DNA of 64,000 nt from Phycisphaeraceae bacterium (GCA_029260595.1 JAJDCY010000023.1:186001-250000), one strand, 5' to 3'. Positions 8,376-18,448 are shown, counted from the first letter of the stretch. Notes: a model not told the origin generated them from the letters alone. Program-made: numbers and translations.

Positions 8376-8870
8376 ATGAAAAAGCACCTGGTTTCCCCGC
8401 TGAGTTTCGGCCTGGTCGCCGCAGTCTTCGCAGCCGTCGTGGTGTCGGTCGTCAACGGCGGGTCACGCGCCGAAAAGATCGACCACTACCACAAGGCACG
8501 CGAAGTCGTGGCCACGATGTTCCCCGACGGGCGGATCACCGAGGTCAAAGCCGAGCGACGGATCGTCGAGCTGGTGGAGGTCGCCGTCATCGTTGACGGC
8601 GTCGAGAAAGAAATTTTGCTGACCACGACCGGCGAGGTCTTGGAGTTTGAGCAAGAAGTCTCTCTCCAGGACCTGCCGGCCGCGGCCAGGGAAGCGATCG
8701 AAGAAATCGGTCGGAAGCGTAAGATCGAAGAGATCGAGCGACGCGAGACGTTCTGCGAACTCAAGTGGGTTCCCCTCGAATCGCCGCGCGTCGATTACAC
8801 AGCCGAGTTCCGCATGCGCGGCAAGGACAAAGAAGTGACCGTAAGCGGTACAGGCCAGGTCAGCGAGTAA
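8376..8870 (+). CDS. PepSY-like exported protein
   Basis: 164 residues. MKKHLVSPLSFGLVAAVFAAVVVSV is a signal peptide or membrane anchor. The rest is two repeats of the PepSY-like pattern: 'kareVvatmFPdGrItEVkae...veVavivdGvEkeilLtttGevle', then a second copy with AAREAIEEIGRKRKIEEIE. Such proteins sit in the periplasm and often inhibit proteases or modulate sensor kinases. I chose the ATG at 8376, because of a GAGAG about eight bases upstream and a good signal peptide, over the in-frame ATG at 8340. The stop is 18 bases before the response regulator gene, so all three genes form an operon. A role as accessory sensor or target of the two-component system is inference. Confidence 0.8.
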   Translation: MKKHLVSPLSFGLVAAVFAAVVVSVVNGGSRAEKIDHYHKAREVVATMFPDGRITEVKAERRIVELVEVAVIVDGVEKEILLTTTGEVLEFEQEVSLQDLPAAAREAIEEIGRKRKIEEIERRETFCELKWVPLESPRVDYTAEFRMRGKDKEVTVSGTGQVSE

Positions 8871-8888
8871 CCTGCCAAATGGAGCACC

Positions 8889-9578
8889 ATGAAGTTATTG
8901 GTCATCGAAGACTACGACGTGTTGCGTGAGTCCCTTGTCGAGGGGCTCACCAACGCCGGCTACGCGGTCGACGCGACCGGTGACGGCGAGGAAGGCCTCT
9001 GGTACGCCCGCGACGGCAAGTACGACGCGGTGATCCTCGACCTGATGCTCCCCTCAATGAACGGCCTGACGTTGCTAAAAACGATCCGGGCCGAGAAGAA
9101 CCCCTGCCCCGTGCTGATCCTCACCGCCAAAGATCACGTCGAAGACCGTGTGCGCGGGCTCAACGAAGGCGCGGACGACTACGTGCTCAAGCCCTTCGCC
9201 TTCGACGAACTGCTCGCCCGGGTCAACGTCCTTGTCCGCGGTAAGTACGGGCAGCGCACCCACCGTACCGAGGTCGGTGGGATCGAGATCGACAGCACCG
9301 GCCGACAGGTGACGATCAACGGACAAGATCTGGCGCTGACCGCGCGGGAGTTCGCGGTGCTTGAGGTGCTGGCCCTGCGTGCAGGCGAGGTCGTGACCCG
9401 CACCGAGATCTATGACCACATCTACGGGTTCGATTCCGAGCCGGAGAGCAACGTCGTTGACGTGCACATCGCGCAGCTACGACGCAAGCTCCAGGACGCG
9501 GGCGCCGCGAACCGCATCGGGACGCGCCGCGGGCTTGGCTACATCCTCCTGGCTGAGGGGTCGGCGTGCGAAGCCTAA
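8889..9578 (+). CDS. OmpR-family response regulator (QseB/PmrA type)
   Basis: 229 residues. The receiver domain spans 1-115, with the acidic pocket at E7/D8, the phospho-acceptor D51 (VILDLMLP), T79 and K101 (YVLKPF). The winged-helix DNA-binding domain spans about 128-222 (LTAREFAVLEVLALRAGEVV ... GTRRGLGYIL). All residues needed for phosphotransfer are present. A start at ATG 8889 follows GGAGCACC. It overlaps the histidine kinase gene by 13 bases, so the two are co-translated. It should be phosphorylated by that kinase and activate or repress transcription, perhaps of this operon through the repeat at 8206-8222. Confidence 0.95.
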   Translation: MKLLVIEDYDVLRESLVEGLTNAGYAVDATGDGEEGLWYARDGKYDAVILDLMLPSMNGLTLLKTIRAEKNPCPVLILTAKDHVEDRVRGLNEGADDYVLKPFAFDELLARVNVLVRGKYGQRTHRTEVGGIEIDSTGRQVTINGQDLALTAREFAVLEVLALRAGEVVTRTEIYDHIYGFDSEPESNVVDVHIAQLRRKLQDAGAANRIGTRRGLGYILLAEGSACEA

Positions 9579-10957
9579 AGGCCGACCTCACGACCGCAGC
9601 GGTGGGGACCGCCGCCGTTGTCCTGTGCGCCGCGTCACTCGCGCTGTATGGCGCCGCACGCGTCTACCTCGTGAGCGAACTTGACCAGCGCGTCGCCGCA
9701 GTGACACAACTGGTCGCGTCGTCCATCGAGTTGGAGAACGGCCGACTCGAAATGGAGTTTGAAGGCCTGCACATCACCGAGCTGTCACCGGTCGCCGGCA
9801 AAGGCTTCTTCGAGATCACACTCGATGATCAACTGCTTGTCCGCACGCCACACGACGCCGGCATGCCCCCTGGGCTCGATGGTGCTCCGCCTGACCGGGC
9901 GTGCTGGATCGATCTTGGCGGCGGCACGTGGGCGCGAGGCTATGTCCGGGCGTGGTCGTTACCCGACGCCACCGGCCCGCGGATGCGAGTCAGCCTGGCG
10001 GTGGACGCCAGCGGACCGCTCGCGGCGCTCAATGCCCTCGCCGTTAGCCTCATCGCTGTCGGCACCGTCGCGCTTGCGGTGCTCGTCCTCGCCATGCGCC
10101 TGGTCGTCGCCCGCAGCTTGCGCCCGGTGATCGCACTGGGCCAGTCGTTGCGCGCCAGAGAGACCGGCGGACTCGCTGACGACATGGACACCGCCGGCGT
10201 CACCGAAGAACTCCGCCCCGTCATTGCCGAGGTCAACGTACTTCTCGCCAGGGTCCGCCAGACCCTTGACCGAGAGCGCGCATTCTCCGCGAACGCCGCG
10301 CACGAGTTACGCACCCCCCTGGCCGGCCTGCTAACTACGCTCGAGGTCGCCCAGTCGTCACCGAAGCTCCACCCGGACGCCAAACCAACCCTCGACCGCT
10401 GCCTGACAGTCTCGCGACAGTTAAAGCAAATGGTCGACGCGCTGATGCACCTGGCAAGGCTAGAAAATGGGCGCGATCGTTACCTCCCGGCCGAAATCGA
10501 TCTCGCTGACGAAGCCAACAAAACATGGGAACAAATACGCAAGCAGAGTACGGACGAGAAACATTTCGAGATACGCCAACAGACGGCCGAACTCGCTCCG
10601 GCGTGGGCCGAGCCGTTACTCGTGCGGCTGGTCCTGCGCAATGTCCTGTGCAATGCGGCGCATCACGTCGACGACGGCGGATGGGTCGCGATCACATCCG
10701 CTTCGGACCCGGCTGGCGCATCAATCACAATCGAGAATACCGGTAGTTTGGTCAGCGAAGACGATGTCACGCGCGTCTTCGAACCGTTCTGGCGCGGCGA
10801 CGCGGCGCGGTCGCTCACCGGCCTCAACGCCGGGTTGGGATTGTCACTCGCCCGGCGCGCCGCCGAGCGCTGCGGCGGGAGCATCACCGCCAGCAGTCAG
10901 GCCGGCGGAAACTTTAAGGTAGTCATCTCATTACCATCGCCGTCTGGTCATATCTAG
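9566..10957 (+). CDS. Sensor histidine kinase (QseC/PmrB type)
   Basis: 463 residues. TM1 is about 9-36, a periplasmic sensor region about 37-152, TM2 about 155-182, HAMP about 183-235, and HisKA with H246 in NAAHELRTPLAG. The HATPase_c domain has an N-box NVLCNAAHH, a DxGxG-equivalent reduced to IENTGS, and a G2 box GLNAGLGLSLAR. The canonical N-box N..NA is kept. The start is a GTG at 9566 with GAGGGG five bases upstream, inside the end of the regulator gene. The cognate pair and the upstream PepSY protein suggest sensing of a periplasmic or envelope signal. The actual ligand is unknown. Confidence 0.93.
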   Translation: MRSLKADLTTAAVGTAAVVLCAASLALYGAARVYLVSELDQRVAAVTQLVASSIELENGRLEMEFEGLHITELSPVAGKGFFEITLDDQLLVRTPHDAGMPPGLDGAPPDRACWIDLGGGTWARGYVRAWSLPDATGPRMRVSLAVDASGPLAALNALAVSLIAVGTVALAVLVLAMRLVVARSLRPVIALGQSLRARETGGLADDMDTAGVTEELRPVIAEVNVLLARVRQTLDRERAFSANAAHELRTPLAGLLTTLEVAQSSPKLHPDAKPTLDRCLTVSRQLKQMVDALMHLARLENGRDRYLPAEIDLADEANKTWEQIRKQSTDEKHFEIRQQTAELAPAWAEPLLVRLVLRNVLCNAAHHVDDGGWVAITSASDPAGASITIENTGSLVSEDDVTRVFEPFWRGDAARSLTGLNAGLGLSLARRAAERCGGSITASSQAGGNFKVVISLPSPSGHI

Positions 10958-10973
10958 TCGGCTTGGCTACAAT
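10945..10973 (+). promoter_or_regulatory. Promoter candidate for the TPS exoprotein
   Basis: TGGTCA at 10945-10950 and TACAAT at 10968-10973 have a 17-base spacer. They overlap the stop codon of the kinase gene and lie about 50 bases before the GTG start of the exoprotein. The -35 match is only fair. Confidence 0.35.
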
Positions 10974-11024
10974 AACACGCGATTAGTGTGCGGGAAGGGT
11001 GAACTCTCCAAAGGAGGTTCGCTG

Positions 11025-14000
11025 GTGAGCACACGATACAACAGCCGCGTGGCGGCTTTTCACCTCGGTCTGGTCGGGCTGTTATCGCTCGCGACTCCTA
11101 ACACTGTTAATGCTCAGGTCCAACTTGATGGGTCGCTCGGTCCGGCCACTGCGCTGACGGGGCCGGATTATCAGGTCACCGCAGACCTCGGCCAGACCGT
11201 CGGCGGGAATCTATATCACAGCTTCACCCGCTTCGACATCGCCGCCGCCGAATCGGCGACATTCTCCGGCCCCGCGAACATCACCAACATTATGTCGCGC
11301 ATCACCGGCGGCAGCGCATCGCAGATCGACGGACTACTGAGGTCCACGATCGTCGGCGCGAATCTCTACCTGATCAATCCCAATGGTGTCGTCTTCGGGC
11401 CGAGCGCGGCGCTGGATATCTCCGGATCCTTCGCGGTGACAACGGCCGATGTGCTGCACCTCGACGGCGGCGGACGGTTCGACGCGTCGAACCCCGGCGA
11501 CAGTGTCCTAACCGCCGCCGCCCCGGCCGCGTTCGGTTTCCTCAACCCAAACCCTGCGCCGCTCTCGGTCGAAGGCGCGACGCTACAGGTGGACGCCGGC
11601 CAGGTGATCTCGATCGTCGCCAGTGACACCACAATCGGCAGCGGTCTGGTCGCACCCGGCGGACGGGTCAATCTCGTTGCCGTCCATTCCCCCGGCCAGG
11701 TCACGCTGGACGCGGCCGACCCGGGAAGCGCGATCGACCTGCCGGGCATCACCGCACTCGGCGATGTACAGGTTACCGACGGACGCATCGATGTTGACGG
11801 GGACCGTGGCGGGCGGATTGTGATCCGCGGCGGGCAGGTGCTCCTCGAAGACACCGAACTCACCGCGCGCACCCACGGTGACCAGCCCGGCCGGGGCGTC
11901 CGGATCGACGCGACGGGGCAGGTCGCCTTGGTGCGCAGCCGAATCGACACACGCACCGATGCGACCGCAAACGCCGGGCAAGTCCACATCGTCGCCGAGA
12001 CAATCCTGCTCGACGCGCGTAACGCGGCCGGCGAGGTCGGCGTGTTTACCCAGTCAACCGGCATCCCCGTCGCACCCGGAGCCGATGTGATCGTTAGTTT
12101 GGATATCGCCCACACGTTTGTCTCGGACGTCAGCGCGGTCCTGGAAAGCCCCGAGGGGACACGCGTCCTGCTGTTCGCGGCCGTTGGCGGCGGCGGACAT
12201 AACTTTGTCGATACCACGATCGACGACCTGGCCGCGACGCCGATCGGCTCCGCCAACGCACCGTTCACCGGATCATTTCAGCCACAACAACCCCTTGCCA
12301 ATTTCGCCGGTGAAGCCGCCGACGGGGATTGGATCCTCGAGTTAGATGATTCGTTCATCCCCTTCGATGATGGGCAACTGCTCGGGTGGGAGTTGTCCGT
12401 CAACGGCATGAACTCAAGCTCAACCGATGTCGGCCAGGTGTTCGATGGGACCGCGATTGTTCGATCGACACTGACCGTCGATACCGGCGGGCAGTCAGTC
12501 AACGGCACCACTGGGTTTGCGCCTGGGTTCGCCGGCTCAATCGATATCCACGCGAGCAGCCTGGTGGTACTGGGTAACCCGACGCTCTCGGCGACGGCGA
12601 ACCTCGGCGGCGCTGGCGGCGTGATCAACGTCGATGCCCCGACACTCACGGCCAACGGCTTCCCCGCCGGGTTCGTCGCCGATGCCGTCGGTGGCGGCGA
12701 GTTTGAGTTCGTTCTGAACGGGAGCGTCATCACCGACGGTTCGCTCGGGCCGATCGTGGACCTCACCGGGTCAGACGTGCTGATCACCAGCGACCTGGGC
12801 GAACTGGCGGGGAACAACCTGTTTCACAGCTTCAGCGAGTTCTCCCTCGCAGCCGGGCAGACCGCGACGTTCTCCGGACCGGCTACCGTTCAAACCATTC
12901 TCGCTCGCGTGACCGGGGGCAACCCTTCGACACTCGACGGCACCGTGCGATCGGATATCGACGGCGCCAATCTGATGCTGATCAATCCAGCCGGTGTTCT
13001 CACCAGCAGCCAAGGGAGTATCGACGTTTCCGGATCGGTGGCGTTGACGACCGCGAGCCGCGTGTGGTTGGGGGCCGACGGCGTGTTCACTGCGTCGCTT
13101 GTCCCAGGCGACACGACCCTGACCGGCTCGCCACCGATCGCGTTCGAGTTTTCGATGCCGCAGCCGCGGCCGATCACGATTGACGGGACCGGAATCGGCG
13201 TCGCGCCGGGACTCGCCATCTCAATCATTGGCGGCGAGGTGCAAGTGACCAACGGGGGACTTAGCGCACCCGGCGGCCGGATCAACCTGATCGGCGTTGG
13301 CTCACCGGGCCGGGTGCTACTCGACCCGTTTGATCTCGATGCCGTTGTCGATACCACGCCGGGCACGATGATGGGGGACATCACGACGACCGGTGGGTCT
13401 GAGTTGTTCGCCAGTGGGCCCGGTGGCGGGCAGGTGACGCTGCGGGCCTACGACCTGATGATGACCGACACGCGCGTGTTCGCCGACACCGAGGGCCCCT
13501 TGGCGGGACGGGGGGTCGACATCGGCGTCATCAGCGATATGACGCTGATCCGCAGCGAATTCGACAGCCGATCGTACGGGGCGGGTGACGCCGGCGATAT
13601 CCGTGTCGTTGCCGGCGGCGATGTGTTGCTCGACTCGCGCGGGGTGGATTCGTCCTCGGGGTTGTACGCGTCAACCCGATCGCTCGCACCCGGCGGTGGG
13701 CACGGCGGAGTGGTCACCGTCGAGGCGGATTCGGTGACGCTGTTGGCCGGATCGAAGATGAGTGTGAGCACCTTCGGCACCGGCCCGGGCGGGTCGATGT
13801 TCATCTTCGCTAACAACGTGACAGTGGATCACCAACGCGCTCCGGGCAACACGACGATCGCGGCGAACAGCAACCCCAACGCCAGCGGTGACGGCGGACA
13901 GATTTTCATGTCCGTTCTGGAGTCGCTAGCGATACTGGAGGGCGGTGAGATCGGCGCGTCGGCCAACCACACCGGCGACGGCGGCACGATTACGATCTTT

Positions 14001-16271
14001 TCCGACAGCATGGTGCTCGACGGGCGCGGATTCAACGAGTTCACCGGGCTTACGGCAAGAGCGGGCGGGGCGGGCGATGGCGGTAGCATCGACGTCTCGG
14101 TCAACGACCTGCAGGTGCTCGACGGCTCATCCTTCTCCCTGAGTTCCACCGGCTCGGGCGATGCCGGCACGCTGCAGATCGACGCGAGCAGCATCCTTCT
14201 TGATGCGCAAGGATCGACGATCTTCACCGGGTTCGTCAGCCAGACGCAGGAGAGCGGGCAAGCGGGCGACATCACGATCACGGCCAACACGTTCGAAGCG
14301 CGCGCGGGTGGTCTGGTCTCCGTCCGGACGATCGGTAGCGGGAACAGCGGCGCGATCGATCTTGAGGTCGGCGCGCTGATCCTTGACGGGCTTGGCGCAT
14401 CGAGCAATCAGTTCACCGGCCTGCTCGCGGAGACGCGGTCGAGCGGGATGAGTGGCGAGATCCGCGTCCGCGCCGACTCGATCGATATCCGGCGCGGTGC
14501 ACAGATCACCACCAGCACACTCGGCACCGGGGCCGGTGGGCCGATGGATATCTTCGCTCGCACGATTTACATCGACGCGATGGGGCACGCGCTGCAGACC
14601 GGGATCCTCGGCCAAACCCTGCCCGAGGCCGCGGCTCGCGGCGGCGACATGCGGGTCGAGGCGACCGAACAGATCGAGATCACCGGCGGCGGCGTGATCA
14701 GCACGTCGTCGCTCGGCGCCGGGGCCGGCAGCGCGATCGACCTTATCACCGCCGATCTTGTGATCCGTGACAACGGCGGGATCTTCGCTATAGCGCGCGA
14801 CTTGGGCGATGGCGGATCGATCCACATCACTGCCGGCCGCGTCACCCTCGACGGGCCCGATGCCGAGATCAGCGCACGCGCGTTCGCCCGCGACATCGCG
14901 GACCTCGCTGTAACGCTCAACATCACCCACGCGTTCGACGCCGACCTGTTGGCCGGTATCGCGAGCCCATCCGGCATTCTGGTGATCCTTTTCAACGGGG
15001 TCGGCGGCAGCGGCGACAACTTCATCAACACCGTGATCGACGACCGCGCCGCACAAGCATTCAGCGAAGGCGCCCCGCCATTCACCGGCCGGTTCCGCCC
15101 GTCCGGCGCTGTGGGCAACCTGTCCGACTTCCTAGGCGAACCGGCGAACGGGACATGGATGCTACTGCTCCGCGACACCTTCCCCGCGTTGGACGATGGG
15201 GTGCTCAACGCCTGGTCGTTAACCATCGGCTCACAGGTATTCGACTCGACTGACGTCGGGCAGGTCATCGATGGGTCATCGATCATCCGGTCATCACTCA
15301 TCGTGGATGCCGGCCCCGGCGCCACGGTGCAGTCCGACCCGTTAACAATCCCACAGGGCGGGCGAGGCGGCGACGTATCCGTCCACGCAGCCGAGCGGGT
15401 CTCGATCACGAACGAAGCATCTATCTCAGCCGGGACGTTCGGCCCAGGCGACGGCGGCAACGTAAGCGTCACCGCACCGAGCGTCCGGCTGGATCACGGC
15501 GGGCTCATCGAAACAGCGAGCACCGGGCTCGGCGATGCGGGCAGCGTCACAATCGAAGCCGCCAACTCCGTGTGGATCGGACACGCGGCCGCTATCAGCA
15601 CGGCGTCGCTGTTCACTGATGGCGATGACCTATCGGTAACTGCCGGCTACCTGATCCACGCCTCCGGCGGGCGCATTACCGCCGAAGCCGGCGCCAACGG
15701 CGGGAACATCTCCCTCGTATCCGGAGGGAATATCGCGCTGAATAACGCAGCCGTCACCGCGCAATCCGCGGCCAACGGCGGCGACATCAAAGTAACCGCC
15801 CCGAATCAAGTCTCGCTGACCAACAGCCTGCTCAGTGCCGAGGCCGGCAACGACGGGGGAAACATCTCGATCGACCCGGTGTCCGTCGTCCTGATCGACA
15901 GCCAGATCATCGCCAACGCCATCCTCGGCAACGGCGGAAACATCACGATCGTCACGGACGTGTTCTTACTGAACAACACACCCATCACGGCGGACTCGCC
16001 ACTGGGCACGCCGGGGCAGATCGAGATCACCTCGCCCGACGCCGACCTGGCCGGGAGCTTAGCGACACTCCCCGACGCGGCGCTCGGGTCGCAGACCGAT
16101 GTGGCCGAAGCATGCGCGGCGCGCCTGCACGGCAACCGCAGCAGCTTCGTGGTGGTCGGGCGCGGCGGGCTGCCACTTGAGCCCGGCGGCCGGTCAGCGA
16201 GCGGGCGACACGTTAAGCGCGACAAACCAAGCGAAAGCGGCGCCGACCCGTCGGCCGACACCCCTCAATAA
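11025..16271 (+). CDS. Two-partner-secretion exoprotein (filamentous-haemagglutinin type) with duplicated TPS domain and two P-domains
   Basis: About 1748 residues. The GTG at 11025 has AAGGAGG seven bases upstream and starts a signal peptide ending TVNA. A TPS (haemagglutination activity) domain covers about 33-180 with LINPNGVVFG; a second copy covers about 564-700 with LINPAGVLTS. Two inserts, about 355-465 and 1289-1404, match the proprotein-convertase P-domain (SPEGTRVLLF, GGGGHNFVDTTIDD; then SPSGILVILF, GGSGDNFINTVIDD). The rest is beta-helix repeat (GDGGxIxI..). The tail contains CAARLHGNRSSFVVVGRGGLP, trimmed here to its key residues Cys-Ala-Ala and GRGGLP, as in cyanobacterial-type TPS proteins. 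It should be exported through an outer-membrane TpsB (FhaC-like) porin, which is not in this window. Likely an adhesin. Confidence 0.9.
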   Translation: MSTRYNSRVAAFHLGLVGLLSLATPNTVNAQVQLDGSLGPATALTGPDYQVTADLGQTVGGNLYHSFTRFDIAAAESATFSGPANITNIMSRITGGSASQIDGLLRSTIVGANLYLINPNGVVFGPSAALDISGSFAVTTADVLHLDGGGRFDASNPGDSVLTAAAPAAFGFLNPNPAPLSVEGATLQVDAGQVISIVASDTTIGSGLVAPGGRVNLVAVHSPGQVTLDAADPGSAIDLPGITALGDVQVTDGRIDVDGDRGGRIVIRGGQVLLEDTELTARTHGDQPGRGVRIDATGQVALVRSRIDTRTDATANAGQVHIVAETILLDARNAAGEVGVFTQSTGIPVAPGADVIVSLDIAHTFVSDVSAVLESPEGTRVLLFAAVGGGGHNFVDTTIDDLAATPIGSANAPFTGSFQPQQPLANFAGEAADGDWILELDDSFIPFDDGQLLGWELSVNGMNSSSTDVGQVFDGTAIVRSTLTVDTGGQSVNGTTGFAPGFAGSIDIHASSLVVLGNPTLSATANLGGAGGVINVDAPTLTANGFPAGFVADAVGGGEFEFVLNGSVITDGSLGPIVDLTGSDVLITSDLGELAGNNLFHSFSEFSLAAGQTATFSGPATVQTILARVTGGNPSTLDGTVRSDIDGANLMLINPAGVLTSSQGSIDVSGSVALTTASRVWLGADGVFTASLVPGDTTLTGSPPIAFEFSMPQPRPITIDGTGIGVAPGLAISIIGGEVQVTNGGLSAPGGRINLIGVGSPGRVLLDPFDLDAVVDTTPGTMMGDITTTGGSELFASGPGGGQVTLRAYDLMMTDTRVFADTEGPLAGRGVDIGVISDMTLIRSEFDSRSYGAGDAGDIRVVAGGDVLLDSRGVDSSSGLYASTRSLAPGGGHGGVVTVEADSVTLLAGSKMSVSTFGTGPGGSMFIFANNVTVDHQRAPGNTTIAANSNPNASGDGGQIFMSVLESLAILEGGEIGASANHTGDGGTITIFSDSMVLDGRGFNEFTGLTARAGGAGDGGSIDVSVNDLQVLDGSSFSLSSTGSGDAGTLQIDASSILLDAQGSTIFTGFVSQTQESGQAGDITITANTFEARAGGLVSVRTIGSGNSGAIDLEVGALILDGLGASSNQFTGLLAETRSSGMSGEIRVRADSIDIRRGAQITTSTLGTGAGGPMDIFARTIYIDAMGHALQTGILGQTLPEAAARGGDMRVEATEQIEITGGGVISTSSLGAGAGSAIDLITADLVIRDNGGIFAIARDLGDGGSIHITAGRVTLDGPDAEISARAFARDIADLAVTLNITHAFDADLLAGIASPSGILVILFNGVGGSGDNFINTVIDDRAAQAFSEGAPPFTGRFRPSGAVGNLSDFLGEPANGTWMLLLRDTFPALDDGVLNAWSLTIGSQVFDSTDVGQVIDGSSIIRSSLIVDAGPGATVQSDPLTIPQGGRGGDVSVHAAERVSITNEASISAGTFGPGDGGNVSVTAPSVRLDHGGLIETASTGLGDAGSVTIEAANSVWIGHAAAISTASLFTDGDDLSVTAGYLIHASGGRITAEAGANGGNISLVSGGNIALNNAAVTAQSAANGGDIKVTAPNQVSLTNSLLSAEAGNDGGNISIDPVSVVLIDSQIIANAILGNGGNITIVTDVFLLNNTPITADSPLGTPGQIEITSPDADLAGSLATLPDAALGSQTDVAEACAARLHGNRSSFVVVGRGGLPLEPGGRSASGRHVKRDKPSESGADPSADTPQ

Positions 16272-16747
16272 GCACGGTGATCGGCGCGACCTTGCCAGCG
16301 GTGAAACAGCTCAACGCACTGCTCTCGCCGACACCCACCCTCAACGTGAACAGGCGCATGCCCGAGCTGCTTTAGCTGCTGATTCGAGATCGGTAGCTCG
16401 TTGAACCCCGCGGCCTGGGCATCGCCGATGCTCGCGCCGTAAACAATCCGGTCGATCCGCGCCCAGTGGATCGCACTAAAACACATCGGACACGGCTCGG
16501 TGGTCGAGTAGATCACACTCCCGGAAAGGTCGATGGTCTCCGCGGCCATGCATGCGGCACGGATCGCCTGTACCTCGGCGTGAGCGGTGATGTCGGTGTT
16601 CAGCCACACCCGGTTGTGCTCACACGCGAGGACCTTCCCCTCGCGGACAACGCACGCGCCAAACGGCGACTGGCCTGCTTCGACGCCGGCAGCGCAAGCA
16701 TCCAACGCCATCGCCATGTACTTCGCATCGTCTTGCTCGTTACTCAT
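16265..16747 (-). CDS. Nucleoside/guanine deaminase (CMP/dCMP deaminase fold)
   Basis: 160 residues, the usual length for the family. The zinc site is complete: H56-A-E58 in ITAHAEVQAIR and C86/C89 in TEPCPMC. The later segment GFNELPISNQQ resembles guanine deaminases and tRNA adenosine deaminase relatives rather than cytidine deaminases. It would hydrolytically deaminate a purine base or nucleoside in the cytoplasm. GAGG lies seven bases before the ATG. It sits nine bases downstream of murJ on the same strand, so they are probably co-transcribed. Its last seven bases overlap the end of the convergent exoprotein gene. A tRNA target is less likely because the C-terminus lacks the basic tail typical of TadA. 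Confidence 0.85.
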   Translation of the reverse strand: MSNEQDDAKYMAMALDACAAGVEAGQSPFGACVVREGKVLACEHNRVWLNTDITAHAEVQAIRAACMAAETIDLSGSVIYSTTEPCPMCFSAIHWARIDRIVYGASIGDAQAAGFNELPISNQQLKQLGHAPVHVEGGCRREQCVELFHRWQGRADHRAY

Positions 16748-16756
16748 GCAAGGCCT

Positions 16757-18448
16757 CTATGCGGGTGCCTCACCGCCGCGTTTCAACAGCCATTTTAGTT
16801 CCTCCGCCCCCATCAGCTTTGCACCAACCAGCACGACACCAATTCCAACGGACACAAGCGTAGCCAATTCGACCACTGTCCCCAACGACGACTCGCCTGT
16901 CGATTCAAACAACCACCCCACCGGCACCAGCACACACGCCATCGCACCCGTCAGCCCAGCCGACTGCAACCAACCCCGCCGCACCGAAGCATCGATCGGT
17001 TGTGGGACATACCGCCCCACCATCCGCATTAGGATCACCACCTGCCCCACCGCACACGCCGCCGTCGACCACGCCAGCGCCGCCGCACCCAACGACCAGA
17101 CCAACACCAGGTTCAGCACAAAATTAGCGAGCATCATCACGAGGCTGGCACGCAACGGGGACCGTGTGTCATCAACCGCGTAAAACGCCCGCGTCAACAC
17201 ATGCGTCATCGAGTATGCCCAGACGGCCGAAGCATACCCGGCGAGGATCGTCGCGACGCGCAGCGAATCGTCGAGTGTGAACTGGCGGCGCTCAAAGATC
17301 ACACGCGCCAACGGGATACGGACCAGGATCAACCCCACACTCGCAGGCAGCCCAACGAAAACGGTCAGCCGCAAACCCTGGCGAAGGATTGACGCAAAAG
17401 CGTCTGATTGCACCTGCCCTGTCACCTCCAGGTCGGTCGAACGCGACGCCGCTGTGCGTGTCAGTGCGGGGAAAATAGCCGTCGCGATCGCGATTCCGAA
17501 CACCCCCAGCGGAAACTGATACAGCCGCTGCGCGAACTGCAGCCCCGTCACCGCGCCACTCTGAATCGGGTACGCGATCTGCTCGCCGAACAGCTCCAGC
17601 TCCGCCGGCCCGCCCTGCTTCGGCGACAACGTCCACGCGATCAGGCTGTCCAACAACGTGTTGATCTGGAACACCGCCAGCCCCAACGCCATCGGCACCA
17701 TGGCCCACAACACCGCGCGCAGCGCGGGCAGTGCCTCACGCACACTTGAAGTCGCAGGAGAAACACCCCACGCCGTGACAAGCAGCCAAGCCAACTGCAG
17801 AACCCCCGCCGCGATCACGCTCACCGCCACCCAACCGATCGCGTCGCGTAGCTGCGCTTCGTCCCCGACCCAGGCGGCCGCCGCGATCGACGCCGCGATC
17901 ATCGTGACATTGAGAATTATCGGCGCAGCCGCCGCCGGGCCAAATCGCCGGTGCACCTGAAGCACACCGCCCAGCAACGCCACCGCGCACACCATCGGCA
18001 TGTACGGCAGCATGATCGCCGTCAACCGCAATGCCAACGCCGAATCCGCCGACCACCCTCCGTGCGCGATCAGCGCGCCAAGCAGCGCCTCGCCCAACAC
18101 CGTCACGACCCCCAGCCCAATCAATAATGACGCAACACAAAGACTCGCCAACCGCCTCGCCGCAACGGGATCGCGGTGTAGCTCGCGTGTATACACCGGG
18201 ATAAACGCCGCCGTCAGCGCCCCCTCGCCAAACAGCCGGCGAAACAGGTTCGGAACAACAAACCCGATCCAGAACGCATCGGTAATCGCCGACATCCCGA
18301 AACACGCCGCCAGCACCGCATCGCGAACCAACCCAAGCATCCGCGATACCAGAGTCAGCAGCCCAACGAGCAGCGCATGACCAACAAACCCGCCTTGCGA
18401 GGCGGCGCCTCCGTCGGCCTTGTTGTCATCGGGGCTTCGTCGCGCCAT
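16757..18448 (-). CDS. murJ: Lipid II flippase MurJ
   Basis: 563 residues, with about 14 membrane helices. The N-terminus GLLTLVSRMLGLVRDAVLAA matches the MurJ family pattern 'ts.SRilGlvRd...A..fG', and VPNLFRRLFGEGALTAAFIPVY is diagnostic of MurJ. It moves lipid-linked peptidoglycan precursor across the inner membrane. Its presence with mreBCD elsewhere in the window agrees with peptidoglycan-dependent growth. No clear ribosome site is seen. TAAGAT ends eight bases before the ATG, so the mRNA may be leaderless or nearly so. Confidence 0.95.
   Translation of the reverse strand: MARRSPDDNKADGGAASQGGFVGHALLVGLLTLVSRMLGLVRDAVLAACFGMSAITDAFWIGFVVPNLFRRLFGEGALTAAFIPVYTRELHRDPVAARRLASLCVASLLIGLGVVTVLGEALLGALIAHGGWSADSALALRLTAIMLPYMPMVCAVALLGGVLQVHRRFGPAAAAPIILNVTMIAASIAAAAWVGDEAQLRDAIGWVAVSVIAAGVLQLAWLLVTAWGVSPATSSVREALPALRAVLWAMVPMALGLAVFQINTLLDSLIAWTLSPKQGGPAELELFGEQIAYPIQSGAVTGLQFAQRLYQFPLGVFGIAIATAIFPALTRTAASRSTDLEVTGQVQSDAFASILRQGLRLTVFVGLPASVGLILVRIPLARVIFERRQFTLDDSLRVATILAGYASAVWAYSMTHVLTRAFYAVDDTRSPLRASLVMMLANFVLNLVLVWSLGAAALAWSTAACAVGQVVILMRMVGRYVPQPIDASVRRGWLQSAGLTGAMACVLVPVGWLFESTGESSLGTVVELATLVSVGIGVVLVGAKLMGAEELKWLLKRGGEAPA

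Noticed and set aside
10958-18448. TpsB/FhaC partner porin next to the TPS exoprotein
   Set aside because: The neighbours are a kinase, a deaminase and murJ; no POTRA or beta-barrel protein is present.
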